64,000 nucleotides of DNA from Ruminococcus sp. (GTDB taxonomy: Bacteria > Bacillota > Clostridia > Oscillospirales > Ruminococcaceae). Location: positions 1 through 64,000 of the forward strand of contig JAKSQT010000001.1 of NCBI GenBank assembly GCA_024403995.1, in the 5' to 3' direction. The translations under genes were made by a program, and so were the position numbers. Positions 1 to 8,293 of this stretch are shown one piece after another; position 1 is the stretch's first letter, and each line of letters starts with the position of its first letter. Below the pieces are notes generated by a model. The model searched no databases. It was not told the origin of the DNA and saw nothing but the letters and a program-made list of their open reading frames with translations.

Positions 1-62
1 TTCTTCTTCAGGACAAGCAGAAAAATTCAAGATTTAGTTGGTGGAGCAATAGTACCGACTTT

Positions 63-79
63 ACGGAATGCCGTTTTTT
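63..79 (+). terminator. weak hairpin plus T run, end of an unseen upstream unit
   Basis: ACGG and CCGT pair around a 4-base loop and are followed by six T. The stem is only 4 bp, so termination is uncertain. Bases 1-60 show no recognisable gene and probably belong to the 3' side of an upstream transcript. Confidence 0.25.
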
Positions 80-92
80 ATGTGTTTTTCTA

Positions 93-121
93 TTGACATT
101 TCCTGTATATAGATGTAAAAT
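93..121 (+). promoter_or_regulatory. sigma-A type promoter for the zinc-ribbon gene
   Basis: TTGACA at 93-98 and TAAAAT at 116-121 are separated by 17 bases. The start codon at 157 follows with a GGGGGG-like ribosome site (caggggggatatt) 5 to 8 bases upstream of it. Confidence 0.7.
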
Positions 122-156
122 AAAAGTGTATATTCAAATGCAACAGGGGGGATATT

Positions 157-1482
157 ATGTATTGTCCAAGATGTGGAAATATTGTCAGCAGTGAGGATAA
201 ATTCTGCCGTAAATGCGGCGCTGAACTGTCTCCTGAGACCGTTACATCAGAAAGAACCATGCCTCAGTCTTCAAAAAACACCGCAGCAAAAAACAAAAAA
301 TCAAAATCTTCCGGTGACCGCCTTAAAATAGTCTTTCCGCTTGCTATCATGACGGTAATTCTTCTCACTTTCATCGCCGTACTCATAATTCTCATCAACC
401 GCCCTGAAACTGAACCTGATCCAAAGGTCAGCAGCGGCATACCTACCATCGAAACAGCCTCCGTTGAGCGTGAGACTACCACCACCACCACAACTACTAC
501 CACGACTGCCACGACCACTACCGTCACCACCACGGCTGTCCTTACGATACAGGACCTTGCTGAATTTTCGGACGGCGAAATTCTGGCTGAACCTGCCGCT
601 GTCTCCGAGGACGGAATTTCTATCGTATACCACCCGACAGAAACTGACGGAAATATGTTCTACTGCGTCGAGGAATGGCTCGATTACCTCGAAGACAAGG
701 CTGAACTTGAATACATAGGCTCTGTGGGAAGCGGCATTCTCTATACCGAATACTATGACTATGACTCAGACGAAATCAACAAGAAAAAAATCAAGGTTGA
801 CGGAAAATCAAAGAAACAGGACTATGTTCTTGCTCTGGAATTTGTTGCAGATACCGACTCGGATGCCGTGCTCAGAGTGACCGCAAATTTCCAGGAAGGC
901 ATCGAGACCGAGGACTTGCTCATCCGCTATTCAGGCAGAAAACGTCCGCTTAAAACAACTACCGCCTCCAAAAACAAAAAATCTGTCACAACCAAAAAAA
1001 CAACCACGACTGCCGCTAAAAAGACTACGGCTAAGACTACTTCAAAAAAGACTGTGACTACTAAGAAAACTACCATGACTACGGTCAAGCTCCGCACAGA
1101 TCTTCAGGATATCGTGCTGTTTTCGGATAATACGCTGAAGCTTGAAACCGAAAAAACAATGGGAAATATCCTTGTAAAAGAGTATGCCCCGATAGATCCG
1201 CACATTGACATCACCGATATCGTCACTGAATGGATAAATCTCATTTTTGAGAAGTCGGATTTTGAATACATCGGCATCAATGAGGAAAACGATAAATTAG
1301 TTTATTATTTTGACTGTGACGGAATCGACGGTGCAAAGATCATGGCAAATGTCACAGATGTCGGTCAGACCGAATGCACGCTTGAAATCACCTGTTTTCA
1401 CGATCCCGAAAACAAGATCAGCAAAATCACTGTAAAAAGCTGCGACGGCATAAATATCATCGATATGGATAACAGGTTTTAA
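157..1482 (+). CDS. zinc-ribbon membrane protein with Thr-rich linkers and a duplicated extracellular domain
   Basis: 441 aa, function unknown. A C4 zinc ribbon (Cys 3, 6, 17, 20) begins the protein, followed by a charged stretch and one membrane segment at about 58-81. The outside part has a threonine run (about 107-127), a folded domain (about 130-255), a second Thr/Lys-rich linker (about 263-310) and a second folded domain (about 312-441). The two domains look homologous: both begin with a short 'L..i..FSD' stretch and contain an 'EW(L/I)...(E/D)...(L/F)EYIG' core. Zinc ribbon inside and paired domains outside resemble the general plan of clostridial zinc-ribbon sensor or envelope proteins. 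The Thr linkers are low-complexity codons (acc/act), not a frameshift. birA follows after 3 bases, so the two are probably cotranscribed. Confidence 0.75.
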   Translation: MYCPRCGNIVSSEDKFCRKCGAELSPETVTSERTMPQSSKNTAAKNKKSKSSGDRLKIVFPLAIMTVILLTFIAVLIILINRPETEPDPKVSSGIPTIETASVERETTTTTTTTTTTATTTTVTTTAVLTIQDLAEFSDGEILAEPAAVSEDGISIVYHPTETDGNMFYCVEEWLDYLEDKAELEYIGSVGSGILYTEYYDYDSDEINKKKIKVDGKSKKQDYVLALEFVADTDSDAVLRVTANFQEGIETEDLLIRYSGRKRPLKTTTASKNKKSVTTKKTTTTAAKKTTAKTTSKKTVTTKKTTMTTVKLRTDLQDIVLFSDNTLKLETEKTMGNILVKEYAPIDPHIDITDIVTEWINLIFEKSDFEYIGINEENDKLVYYFDCDGIDGAKIMANVTDVGQTECTLEITCFHDPENKISKITVKSCDGINIIDMDNRF

Positions 1483-1485
1483 GCT

Positions 1486-2274
1486 ATGAATACTATTGCG
1501 GCTGAAAGAATTTTTCCCTATCTTGAAAGAAAAGAACGTGAACTTTTCATCTATGACTGTGTTGAGTCAACAAATGATATCGCCAAAAAGCTCGCATCTC
1601 AGGGAGCGGCTGACGGTACTGCCGTTATCGCCGATATGCAGACAAAAGGGCGTGGCAGACTCGGACGGAGCTTTGTTTCTCCGTCGGGAACAGGCATCTA
1701 TATGAGCGTTATCATGCGCCCTGAACTTGATATTGAACTTGCCCCCATGATAACTGCGGCGGCGGCGTGTGCGGCGGCTGAGGCGGCTGAAAGGCTCTGC
1801 GGTGCGGATATCAGCATAAAATGGGTGAATGACCTGTGGCTCAACGGCAGAAAGATATGCGGCATCCTCACCGAGGCTTCTCTCGGACGTGAGATGAAAA
1901 TGCCCGAATATATCGTCATCGGCATCGGCATGAACGTCCTCAGCGTAAAGGAGCAGTTTGCACCTGAGCTTGGCAGTATAGCTACATCAATTGAGGACGA
2001 AACAGACGTGAAAGTAAGCAGAAACAGGCTGTGTGCAGGCATTCTCAATCAGCTTGACAGGTATATCCCGTATGTCGGAGACAGGCGTTTCCTTGAGGAT
2101 TACCGCAGACGTGAACTGCTCACAGGTCATGATATTACGGCAAATATCGGCAATGAACAGATAATCGGCAAAGCTGCGGGTATTGATGACAATGCAAACC
2201 TGATGATCGAACTGCCCGACGGTGAACTGCGGCATCTTGGTTCAGGTGAAGCTAATTTATGCCGGATAATATAA
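1486..2274 (+). CDS. birA: biotin--[acetyl-CoA-carboxylase] ligase, monofunctional
   Basis: 262 aa. It activates biotin with ATP and attaches it to the carrier lysine of biotin-dependent carboxylases or decarboxylases in the cytoplasm. The ligase core is intact: STN at 28-30, the biotinyl-AMP loop GRGRLGR at 55-61, and the KWVNDLW...GRK.CGIL block at about 112-128, followed by a small C-terminal SH3-like domain (about 215-262). The N-terminal winged helix of BirA repressors is absent, so it should not regulate transcription. The ATG lies 3 bases after the preceding stop with no strong ribosome site, suggesting translation coupled to the upstream gene. Confidence 0.93.
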   Translation: MNTIAAERIFPYLERKERELFIYDCVESTNDIAKKLASQGAADGTAVIADMQTKGRGRLGRSFVSPSGTGIYMSVIMRPELDIELAPMITAAAACAAAEAAERLCGADISIKWVNDLWLNGRKICGILTEASLGREMKMPEYIVIGIGMNVLSVKEQFAPELGSIATSIEDETDVKVSRNRLCAGILNQLDRYIPYVGDRRFLEDYRRRELLTGHDITANIGNEQIIGKAAGIDDNANLMIELPDGELRHLGSGEANLCRII

Positions 2275-2275
2275 T

Positions 2276-2307
2276 GCAACACCGCACATTCTTTGCACGT
2301 TGTTGCT
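2276..2307. repeat. short family-A inverted repeat (GCAACACCG...)
   Basis: GCAACACCGCACA and its imperfect complement (tttgcacgttgttgc) form a hairpin directly after the birA stop. The same ends recur at 41128-41177, 61993-62027 and 62240-62418, and single ends occur near 30018-30032 and 42137-42150. It is a minimal copy of a MITE-like family and may also end birA transcription, although no T run follows. Confidence 0.6.
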
Positions 2308-2364
2308 TTAAGGCGGACAAATTGTCCGTTTCAGTCTGTTTAAAAAGTCGAAATTATTTCGTTA

Positions 2365-2514
2365 AACAAGGGCTGTCGAGGGTGCGGGTATCCAGTGGAT
2401 ACCTCTGCAACGCAGAAGCACCGACCGAGCCGACAGGTGAGACCGCCAGCCCCTACAATTCAGCTATTCTTCGTTAATGTATTTGTAGGGGACGGCGTCC
2501 TCGACGTCCCCAAA
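2365..2514. repeat. family-D intergenic repeat (TTGTAGGGGACGG... type)
   Basis: About 150 bp of G/C-rich, non-coding sequence with outward-facing arms: 'cagcccctacaa' at 2449-2460 is complementary to 'ttgtaggggacgg' at 2481-2493, and GGGGACG...CGTCCCC closes the end. A related hairpin with GGCGACC/GGTCGCC arms lies at 59936-60030. The rest of the 2275-2656 gap is AT-rich and holds no gene I can support. Confidence 0.5.
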
Positions 2515-2536
2515 TAAGTTTTTTGACACGCTGAGG

Positions 2537-2559
2537 CGGACAAATTGTCCGTCTTTTAT
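2537..2559 (+). terminator. palindrome plus T-rich tail before the lipoprotein cluster
   Basis: CGGACAA-A-TTGTCCG followed by TCTTTTATTTTTTTATTTT. The same CGGACAAATTGTCCG palindrome also occurs at 2314-2328. The T-rich tail suggests a Rho-independent terminator for the upstream unit, although the palindrome leaves a very small loop. Confidence 0.4.
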
Positions 2560-2656
2560 TTTTTTATTTTAACATTAGGAAATTTCGTCTTTTTATCCCC
2601 TGAAAATCACTTATTTATACGGAGAATTATTCACACATACCGAAAGGAGCACTTCT

Positions 2657-3967
2657 ATGAAAAAATTATTCAGCGTTTTTACAGCATTATTTCTTATATT
2701 GCCATGTTTCTCATGCAGTGATACAAAAAAACCTGATAATTCGTCAGATATCACAGGTGAGCCGATAGAGAACGAAACTGAAGAAAAGCAGTTCATGACT
2801 TACAGCTCCAAGGATTTCAAAAAAATAGACGTGCCGTGGAATGAAACGGACAGTGAACCTCCTGTTGAGCTGAAATGCTATGAATTTCCTGACTACGACT
2901 TCGGTGAGAGGATACCTCCGTGCATGAGCAGTGACGATCCTATGCAGTATTATTATGACTATGAAAATTATGAAGCCATGGAAAATGAAGCCGATAAAAA
3001 GGAAATCTACGACGAATTCATGAAAAACGCCAATAAGCCGCAGCATCCGTTTATTGAAAGAGTTCAGCGTGACGGAAACAAATTATATGTGACTGTCAAT
3101 TATGATACTATTTGCTATAAGCACGAATGGTCAATATACTGCTTTGACACGGATACAAACGAAATGACCGAAATATACAACTATTCGGGACTTGACAACG
3201 TTCGGTCACAAGACCATGTTTACGGCGTTATTATTGATAATTTGCTGTATATCCCGCTGCGTGAAAATGACAGGTCATATCTGACGGCAATAGATCTTGA
3301 AACAAAGGAAGAAACCGTTATTATGGAAAGCGCATATTCCTTTACACTTCAGGAAAAACCGGACGGCGGTCTGTCTGTATGCGAACAGATCTTTGACGGT
3401 GACAGGTCATCAGATGACGGCTCTTTGTATAGATATTATGATTTCGATACGAAAACAAAGGAACTTTCCGAAACGGAGTTTGATGCCGCTCACTCCACAT
3501 ATACATGGGACGGCTTTATAAAGGCTTATCTTGAAAAGCCCGAGGGTTCACGAAGCGTTGACCTTATCACTGACAATTACCGCCTTTCAACAGGCATTAC
3601 TGCGGCAAATATATTCTATGCCGACGACAAAAAAGCCATGCTCATAACGCCTGATGACAAGCATATCCTGCATACCTTTGATTTCGAGAAAATGGAGCAC
3701 TATGTCACTGAACTGAAAATTGCTGACACCGGGTATGTATTCGGTGACGGAATAGTAATGTGCAATTTCAGCAGTTCACAGTCCCTTGTTTGTTATTTTC
3801 TGCCTGAACTCGGATTTGCATTCAACCTTACAGATTATATCATTATTTCGTCATTCTCAAAAGAAAATAATTCCGTGTCTTTCATAGAGGAAGACTGGTC
3901 GGAAACGGGCAGCAGCATATTCACCAAGTTTAAAAAATATTACTGGCTTGAAGAAAAGGAGCAATAA
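2657..3967 (+). CDS. lipoprotein, tandem paralogue 1 of 4, possible beta-propeller
   Basis: 436 aa, family not recognised. A type II signal peptide ends at Cys20 (CFSC), followed by a Ser/Thr/Glu-rich spacer and a domain of about 350 residues with repeated strand-like blocks of the form 'D.N.LY(V/I).V..D......Y.(I/M)YC.D...' and 'L(H/L)TFDF.KMEHYVT.L'. Alternating short hydrophobic strands and Asp/Gly turns suggest a beta-propeller anchored outside the membrane; this is inference. AAAGGAGCACTTCT precedes the ATG. The next paralogue starts 2 bases after the stop, so all four are one operon. Confidence 0.7.
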   Translation: MKKLFSVFTALFLILPCFSCSDTKKPDNSSDITGEPIENETEEKQFMTYSSKDFKKIDVPWNETDSEPPVELKCYEFPDYDFGERIPPCMSSDDPMQYYYDYENYEAMENEADKKEIYDEFMKNANKPQHPFIERVQRDGNKLYVTVNYDTICYKHEWSIYCFDTDTNEMTEIYNYSGLDNVRSQDHVYGVIIDNLLYIPLRENDRSYLTAIDLETKEETVIMESAYSFTLQEKPDGGLSVCEQIFDGDRSSDDGSLYRYYDFDTKTKELSETEFDAAHSTYTWDGFIKAYLEKPEGSRSVDLITDNYRLSTGITAANIFYADDKKAMLITPDDKHILHTFDFEKMEHYVTELKIADTGYVFGDGIVMCNFSSSQSLVCYFLPELGFAFNLTDYIIISSFSKENNSVSFIEEDWSETGSSIFTKFKKYYWLEEKEQ

Positions 3968-3969
3968 CT

Positions 3970-5295
3970 ATGAAATATACAAAAATTATCGCAGTTTTAT
4001 CCGCACTTACTCTGCTTTCAGGCTGTTCAGAAAAGGAAAAGCCCGAAAGCTCGTCTGAAATTACGGGTGAGCCTGTTGTCGAGGACGTGACCGAGGAAAA
4101 TGTATACAAAACGTACAACTGTGATGATTTCAAAAAAATAGACGTTCCGTGGAATGAGACAGACAGTGAACCTCCTGTTGAGCTGAAACGATATGTATTT
4201 CCTGAACTGGACTTCGGCGAGAAAATATCTGCATACATGAAAACCGACGACCCGTTCAGGTATTATGCCAATGACAGCTATTATAATTCGCTGACTGACG
4301 AAAATGTGAAAAAACAGATATATGAGGATTTCATGGCAAATGTCGATATCCCGCAGAAAGGCGTTGCAGAGAAAATTCAGCGTGACGGAAACAAGCTTTA
4401 TGTTACAGTGAACTATGACAGGATCTTCAATGTTTACGAATGGTCAATGTACTGCATTGATATGGATACGGACAAGGTGTCTGAGGTCTATACATATTCA
4501 GGACTTGAAGAACAGGGAATGTTCTGGTTCTGGGATGCGGCTGTGGCTGACAATGTGCTGTATATCCCGAATGGACAGCGTGACGAAAACGGAAATGTCA
4601 TTCAGTCATGCATAACCGCAATTGACCTTGATACAAAGGAAGAAAACGTTATTTTTGAGAGCAGTACCGACCTCTCTTTATATAAACTGCCTGACGGAAA
4701 TCTGCTTATCAGCGAAGTATCTGATAGCGGAACTGACAATTTTTCATACAACCGCTTGGAGTATGACACAAAGGCAAAGAAAATAACAGAAAAGGATATG
4801 TCAAACTTTTCATATAATTCGCCTGTCGATACAGAGACATATCTTGAAAAGCCCGAAAACTCACGAAAGCTTGACCTCGTGACCGAAAATTACCGCCTTT
4901 CTACGGGCATTACTGCGGCAGAACTTCTCTTTGCAGACGAAAACAGAGTGGTTCTTCTGATAGCAAGCGACAAAAATATTCTGCATACCTTTGACTTTAC
5001 GAAAATGGAGCACTATGTGACCGAGCTTAATTCCAATATGGGTATAGGCGCTTCATTCGGTGAAGGCATTGTGCTTGCAAATTCATACATAAATGATGCA
5101 GATGTGTACTATTTTATCCCGGACCTTGGTCTTGCTTTCACTATTGCAGAAAATATACATTATGAAAATTTTTCCGCTTATAATGATACAGTATCGTTTA
5201 CGGAAATGACTGACGAAAAAACCAAGGAAAACGGTATCGAATATACAGTTTCATCAGAATACAGCGCATTCTGCTGGCTTGAAAGAAAGGACTAA
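3970..5295 (+). CDS. lipoprotein, tandem paralogue 2 of 4
   Basis: 441 aa. Perfect lipobox LSGC with Cys19. The mature part closely follows paralogue 1: 'FKKIDVPWNETDSEPPVEL' is shared by both, as are the 'RDGNKLYVTVNYD' and 'MEHYVTEL' blocks. Bases 4000-4127, encoding the end of the signal peptide and the linker, are identical to 5330-5457 in paralogue 3, while flanking DNA is diverged. That pattern fits recent gene conversion or a partial duplication. Its ligand and role cannot be read from the sequence; a surface-exposed propeller-like sensor or binding protein is only a guess. Confidence 0.7.
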   Translation: MKYTKIIAVLSALTLLSGCSEKEKPESSSEITGEPVVEDVTEENVYKTYNCDDFKKIDVPWNETDSEPPVELKRYVFPELDFGEKISAYMKTDDPFRYYANDSYYNSLTDENVKKQIYEDFMANVDIPQKGVAEKIQRDGNKLYVTVNYDRIFNVYEWSMYCIDMDTDKVSEVYTYSGLEEQGMFWFWDAAVADNVLYIPNGQRDENGNVIQSCITAIDLDTKEENVIFESSTDLSLYKLPDGNLLISEVSDSGTDNFSYNRLEYDTKAKKITEKDMSNFSYNSPVDTETYLEKPENSRKLDLVTENYRLSTGITAAELLFADENRVVLLIASDKNILHTFDFTKMEHYVTELNSNMGIGASFGEGIVLANSYINDADVYYFIPDLGLAFTIAENIHYENFSAYNDTVSFTEMTDEKTKENGIEYTVSSEYSAFCWLERKD

Positions 5296-5299
5296 CGCT

Positions 5300-6670
5300 A
5301 TGAAATTCACGAAAATCATTGCAATTATTTCCGCACTTACTCTGCTTTCAGGCTGTTCAGAAAAGGAAAAGCCCGAAAGCTCGTCTGAAATTACGGGTGA
5401 GCCTGTTGTCGAGGACGTGACCGAGGAAAATGTATACAAAACGTACAACTGTGATGACTTCAAGAAAATCGACGTTCCGCTGAATATCATAATAGATCAG
5501 CCGCCTGTCACGCTTAACAGCTATGACATTCCGACCGATAAATTCGGCGAAAGAGTACCACCGTGCAAGGAGAGCGAAAATGCGTGGGATTACAGCCCGA
5601 ATGCTCAGTATTTTGACGAGAGCAGAGCAGACGGCACTATGTCAGAGGAAGAATATCAAAGTGCCTATAACGAGTTCATGGCAAACAGACTTACACCTTC
5701 AAGGGGCATTGTTCAGGGACTGTCAATTGACGGAAATATGCTGTATATCGGCGTTGATTTTGATTATTCATGCAGCGGCAGCCATGAGTATTCTATTTAC
5801 AGCTATAATATGGCTAATGACGAATGTGAGGAGATATACCGCTATTCTTCGCTTGATGATGAGGGCGAAATCCCTCCGTATTTTGATTTTGTCATTGACA
5901 ATGTGATATATTATACTGACGTAAAATTCGATGATTACGGCTGTGTGACAAGCTGTTCATTCATGGGATATGACATTGATACGCATGAAAATAAGGTGAT
6001 ATACGAGTCTGAGACACCTTTCCATACCGAATGTCAGAATGGAAAAATCGTCACTCTGATGTCGGGAATGCAGATTGACAACGAAAAAGAAAGAGACACG
6101 TTTTCAACGCTCGACCTCGAAAGCGGCGAAGTTTCGGAAATATATACAGTTGAAAGAAACATGAGTTCGGATATGAGCGGAACTATATGCCGCAACGGAA
6201 TATTTGCCTATCTGAAAAAGCCTGAAAATTCACACAAATATGATCTCATAAGCGAAAACTATACATTGAGTACAGGTATTGTTGATGCAGAAATCCTGTA
6301 TGCGACCAACGAAAAAGCCGTGCTTGTAACAAAGGGCGATATAGCAGTCGTTCATACGTTCGACTTCACAAAAATGGAGCACTATGTCACGGATATTTCG
6401 GGAATTGACGGCACATACCAGTCACACAACGGCAATCTTGTGATCGGCAAGGGCAAAATGGCAAATACTGAATTGTCTGTTTACTATTTCATTCCGGAAC
6501 TCGGAATTGCCATGAACCTCACTTACAATACGCCTCACAACCAGATAGAATATGCAAACGGTACTGTATACTACACAGTTTCCGAGGAAGTTGCCGTTCA
6601 GACCGCCGGAATGACCGGATACTTTTCAACGCCGGCAAAAATCTGTATATTCGAGGACAGGGAGGAATGA
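5300..6670 (+). CDS. lipoprotein, tandem paralogue 3 of 4
   Basis: 456 aa from the ATG at 5300. This start is chosen over an in-frame codon at 5279 because it places a standard signal peptide (MKFTKII...LLSGC, Cys19) at the N-terminus and leaves 4 bases after the previous stop; GAAAGAAAGG upstream serves as ribosome site. The N-terminal 50 residues match paralogue 2, then the sequence diverges strongly while keeping 'MEHYVTDI' and 'VYYFIPELGIAMNL' near the C-terminus. It is longer than its neighbours owing to an insertion around residues 85-110. Cell-envelope location is expected; function unknown. Confidence 0.7.
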   Translation: MKFTKIIAIISALTLLSGCSEKEKPESSSEITGEPVVEDVTEENVYKTYNCDDFKKIDVPLNIIIDQPPVTLNSYDIPTDKFGERVPPCKESENAWDYSPNAQYFDESRADGTMSEEEYQSAYNEFMANRLTPSRGIVQGLSIDGNMLYIGVDFDYSCSGSHEYSIYSYNMANDECEEIYRYSSLDDEGEIPPYFDFVIDNVIYYTDVKFDDYGCVTSCSFMGYDIDTHENKVIYESETPFHTECQNGKIVTLMSGMQIDNEKERDTFSTLDLESGEVSEIYTVERNMSSDMSGTICRNGIFAYLKKPENSHKYDLISENYTLSTGIVDAEILYATNEKAVLVTKGDIAVVHTFDFTKMEHYVTDISGIDGTYQSHNGNLVIGKGKMANTELSVYYFIPELGIAMNLTYNTPHNQIEYANGTVYYTVSEEVAVQTAGMTGYFSTPAKICIFEDREE

Positions 6671-6673
6671 CAC

Positions 6674-8047
6674 ATGAAATATATGAAATTTGCGGCTGTT
6701 CTGCTTGCACTCGTCATGGCGGCAGGCTGTTCGGACAAAAAGAAAACCGACAGCTCATCGGAGGAAATAAAGGGCGAACCGATCGAAACTGTCAGTGATG
6801 AAACCGAAACCAAGCCGTATTCGGGCAGTTCAGAATATTCCGAAAGCGATTTTTCGGAAATTCCCGTATCGCTTACCGTCAATGACGGCGAAGCCCCGAT
6901 AAACAGCATTAAAATTGAAATCCAGCCTGTTCTGGAAATGCTTGGTGAACGTATGTCTCCCTGCAAGGCTGATGACGTGTGGCAACAGTATGCGCCAAGC
7001 CGGAGCATTGACGGCGGAGAGCCGCAGTATGACCCATATATCGATGAGGTACTGAAAACGCCTGCATCTGCGAAAATCAAAATGTGTGCATTCGGCGATA
7101 ACGTGCTGTATTTTCTTGTATCGTTCGACGACCTGTGTGATAATATGCATGACTGGGCTATCTGCGGATATGACATGGAAACAGAAAAATACTCCGAAAT
7201 ATTTACCTATGAGGGACTTGAAAGCCCGATATCTTCTCCCGTCGGTACAATGAGATATGCCGACGGAAAGCTCTGGTTCAAATGCTATAACGACGATATT
7301 CAGGGGTATTCGCTCTATTCATTTGATATTGAAAGCGGCAGTTTTGAAGATGCCTTTGACGGTAAAAACGGCGAGATATATGAAGGCTACGGAATTGACA
7401 ATACCATAGATGCTATCCTGAACGCAGGCGAAAACAGGCTTGTATTCGCCGATTACAGCTTTGACGGCAACGGAGTAAGCACAGTAAATAATGAATTCCG
7501 CAAAGGACGTGCCATAAAAGCTGTGCTGTATGAACTTGACCATGATACAGGCAAATTCAGCGAAATATTCAGCAATGACAATATTTACGGCGATCCCGTT
7601 TTCTGCAATGGCAGGATAGCATATGCCTACAGAAACGATAAAAACAAAATAGCCGTTCACACCGAAAATTATACCCTGACAACAAAATTCAGGAGCGCAG
7701 ACCTTGTATATGCGGACGATAAAACAGTCGTTCTCAAACAGGTCGATTACAATTACAGTGCATCGGAATATGACCCGACTCCCGACAAAGCTCTGCTGTT
7801 TGTCTATGACCTTGAAAAACATACAAAGCTTACGTTTGACGTTACGAAGCTCGGCAGTCAGTTTATCATGACTGACGGCGGTATCATTATTTATCAGGGT
7901 ACGAATTTCATGGAAAAGCTGTATTATCTTATCCCTGAAAGCGGCATGGCGTTTCTGCTGAATATGTCAGACTATTCAGCAGAAAGCCACGGAAATGTCA
8001 TAATCTCACGTACATATACGGACTTTTATATTGCAGATACAAAATAA
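6674..8047 (+). CDS. lipoprotein, tandem paralogue 4 of 4
   Basis: 457 aa, the most diverged member. Lipobox MAAGC with Cys19, then an acidic Ser/Glu-rich linker. It keeps the family landmarks in order: 'NVLYFLVSFDDL', 'DWAICGYDMETEKYSEIFTYEGLE', 'AVHTENYTLTTKFRSADLVYAD' and a C-terminal 'YYLIPESGMAFLLNMSDY'. GGGAGGAATGACAC precedes the ATG 3 bases after the stop of paralogue 3. It ends the plus-strand operon; a large inverted-repeat structure (8046-8290) begins within its last codons and probably ends transcription from both sides. Confidence 0.7.
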   Translation: MKYMKFAAVLLALVMAAGCSDKKKTDSSSEEIKGEPIETVSDETETKPYSGSSEYSESDFSEIPVSLTVNDGEAPINSIKIEIQPVLEMLGERMSPCKADDVWQQYAPSRSIDGGEPQYDPYIDEVLKTPASAKIKMCAFGDNVLYFLVSFDDLCDNMHDWAICGYDMETEKYSEIFTYEGLESPISSPVGTMRYADGKLWFKCYNDDIQGYSLYSFDIESGSFEDAFDGKNGEIYEGYGIDNTIDAILNAGENRLVFADYSFDGNGVSTVNNEFRKGRAIKAVLYELDHDTGKFSEIFSNDNIYGDPVFCNGRIAYAYRNDKNKIAVHTENYTLTTKFRSADLVYADDKTVVLKQVDYNYSASEYDPTPDKALLFVYDLEKHTKLTFDVTKLGSQFIMTDGGIIIYQGTNFMEKLYYLIPESGMAFLLNMSDYSAESHGNVIISRTYTDFYIADTK

Positions 8048-8290
8048 CTCACCTCTTGTTTTACGGTTAATCATACTCTTTATCGGGGCAAACCTTTCTG
8101 AGGAAAGGTTCTTCCCCGAACCCCTTTCCAAAGACTTTTAATATAATGGTGGATGTCACACCTGACATATGTCAGGTATGACATCCACTAATACTGAAAG
8201 TTTTAGGAAGGGAGTCTGAGGGAGAACCCTTTTTCAAAAGGGTTTCCCTCAGTAAAAAGCATAAATAGCCGAAGAACAAGAGGTGAGTTG
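8046..8290. repeat. 245-bp nested inverted-repeat element between convergent genes
   Basis: The ends AACTCACCTCTTGTT (8046-8060) and AACAAGAGGTGAGTT (8275-8289) are perfect 15-bp inverted repeats. Inside are two family-C hairpin segments (GGGGCAAACC... near 8088 and GAGGGAGAACCC...GGGTTTCCCTC at 8217-8255), with a near-perfect 40-bp palindrome at 8149-8188 in the middle (GTGGATGTCA...TGACATCCAC, one mismatch). It fills the gap between two convergent genes, so it may act as a bidirectional terminator. The architecture also fits a small non-autonomous mobile element. No reading frame in it is credible. Confidence 0.65.
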
Positions 8291-8293
8291 TTT

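Noticed and set aside
264..633. Minus-strand frames opposite the Thr-rich linker
   Set aside because: They are mirror frames of a low-complexity region (runs of Val or Gly/Ser) without ribosome sites.
2259..2477. 72-codon frame after birA
   Set aside because: It crosses two intergenic repeats and has no ribosome site.
5279..5299. Earlier start of lipoprotein 3
   Set aside because: It would add seven residues before a complete signal peptide and overlap the previous gene.
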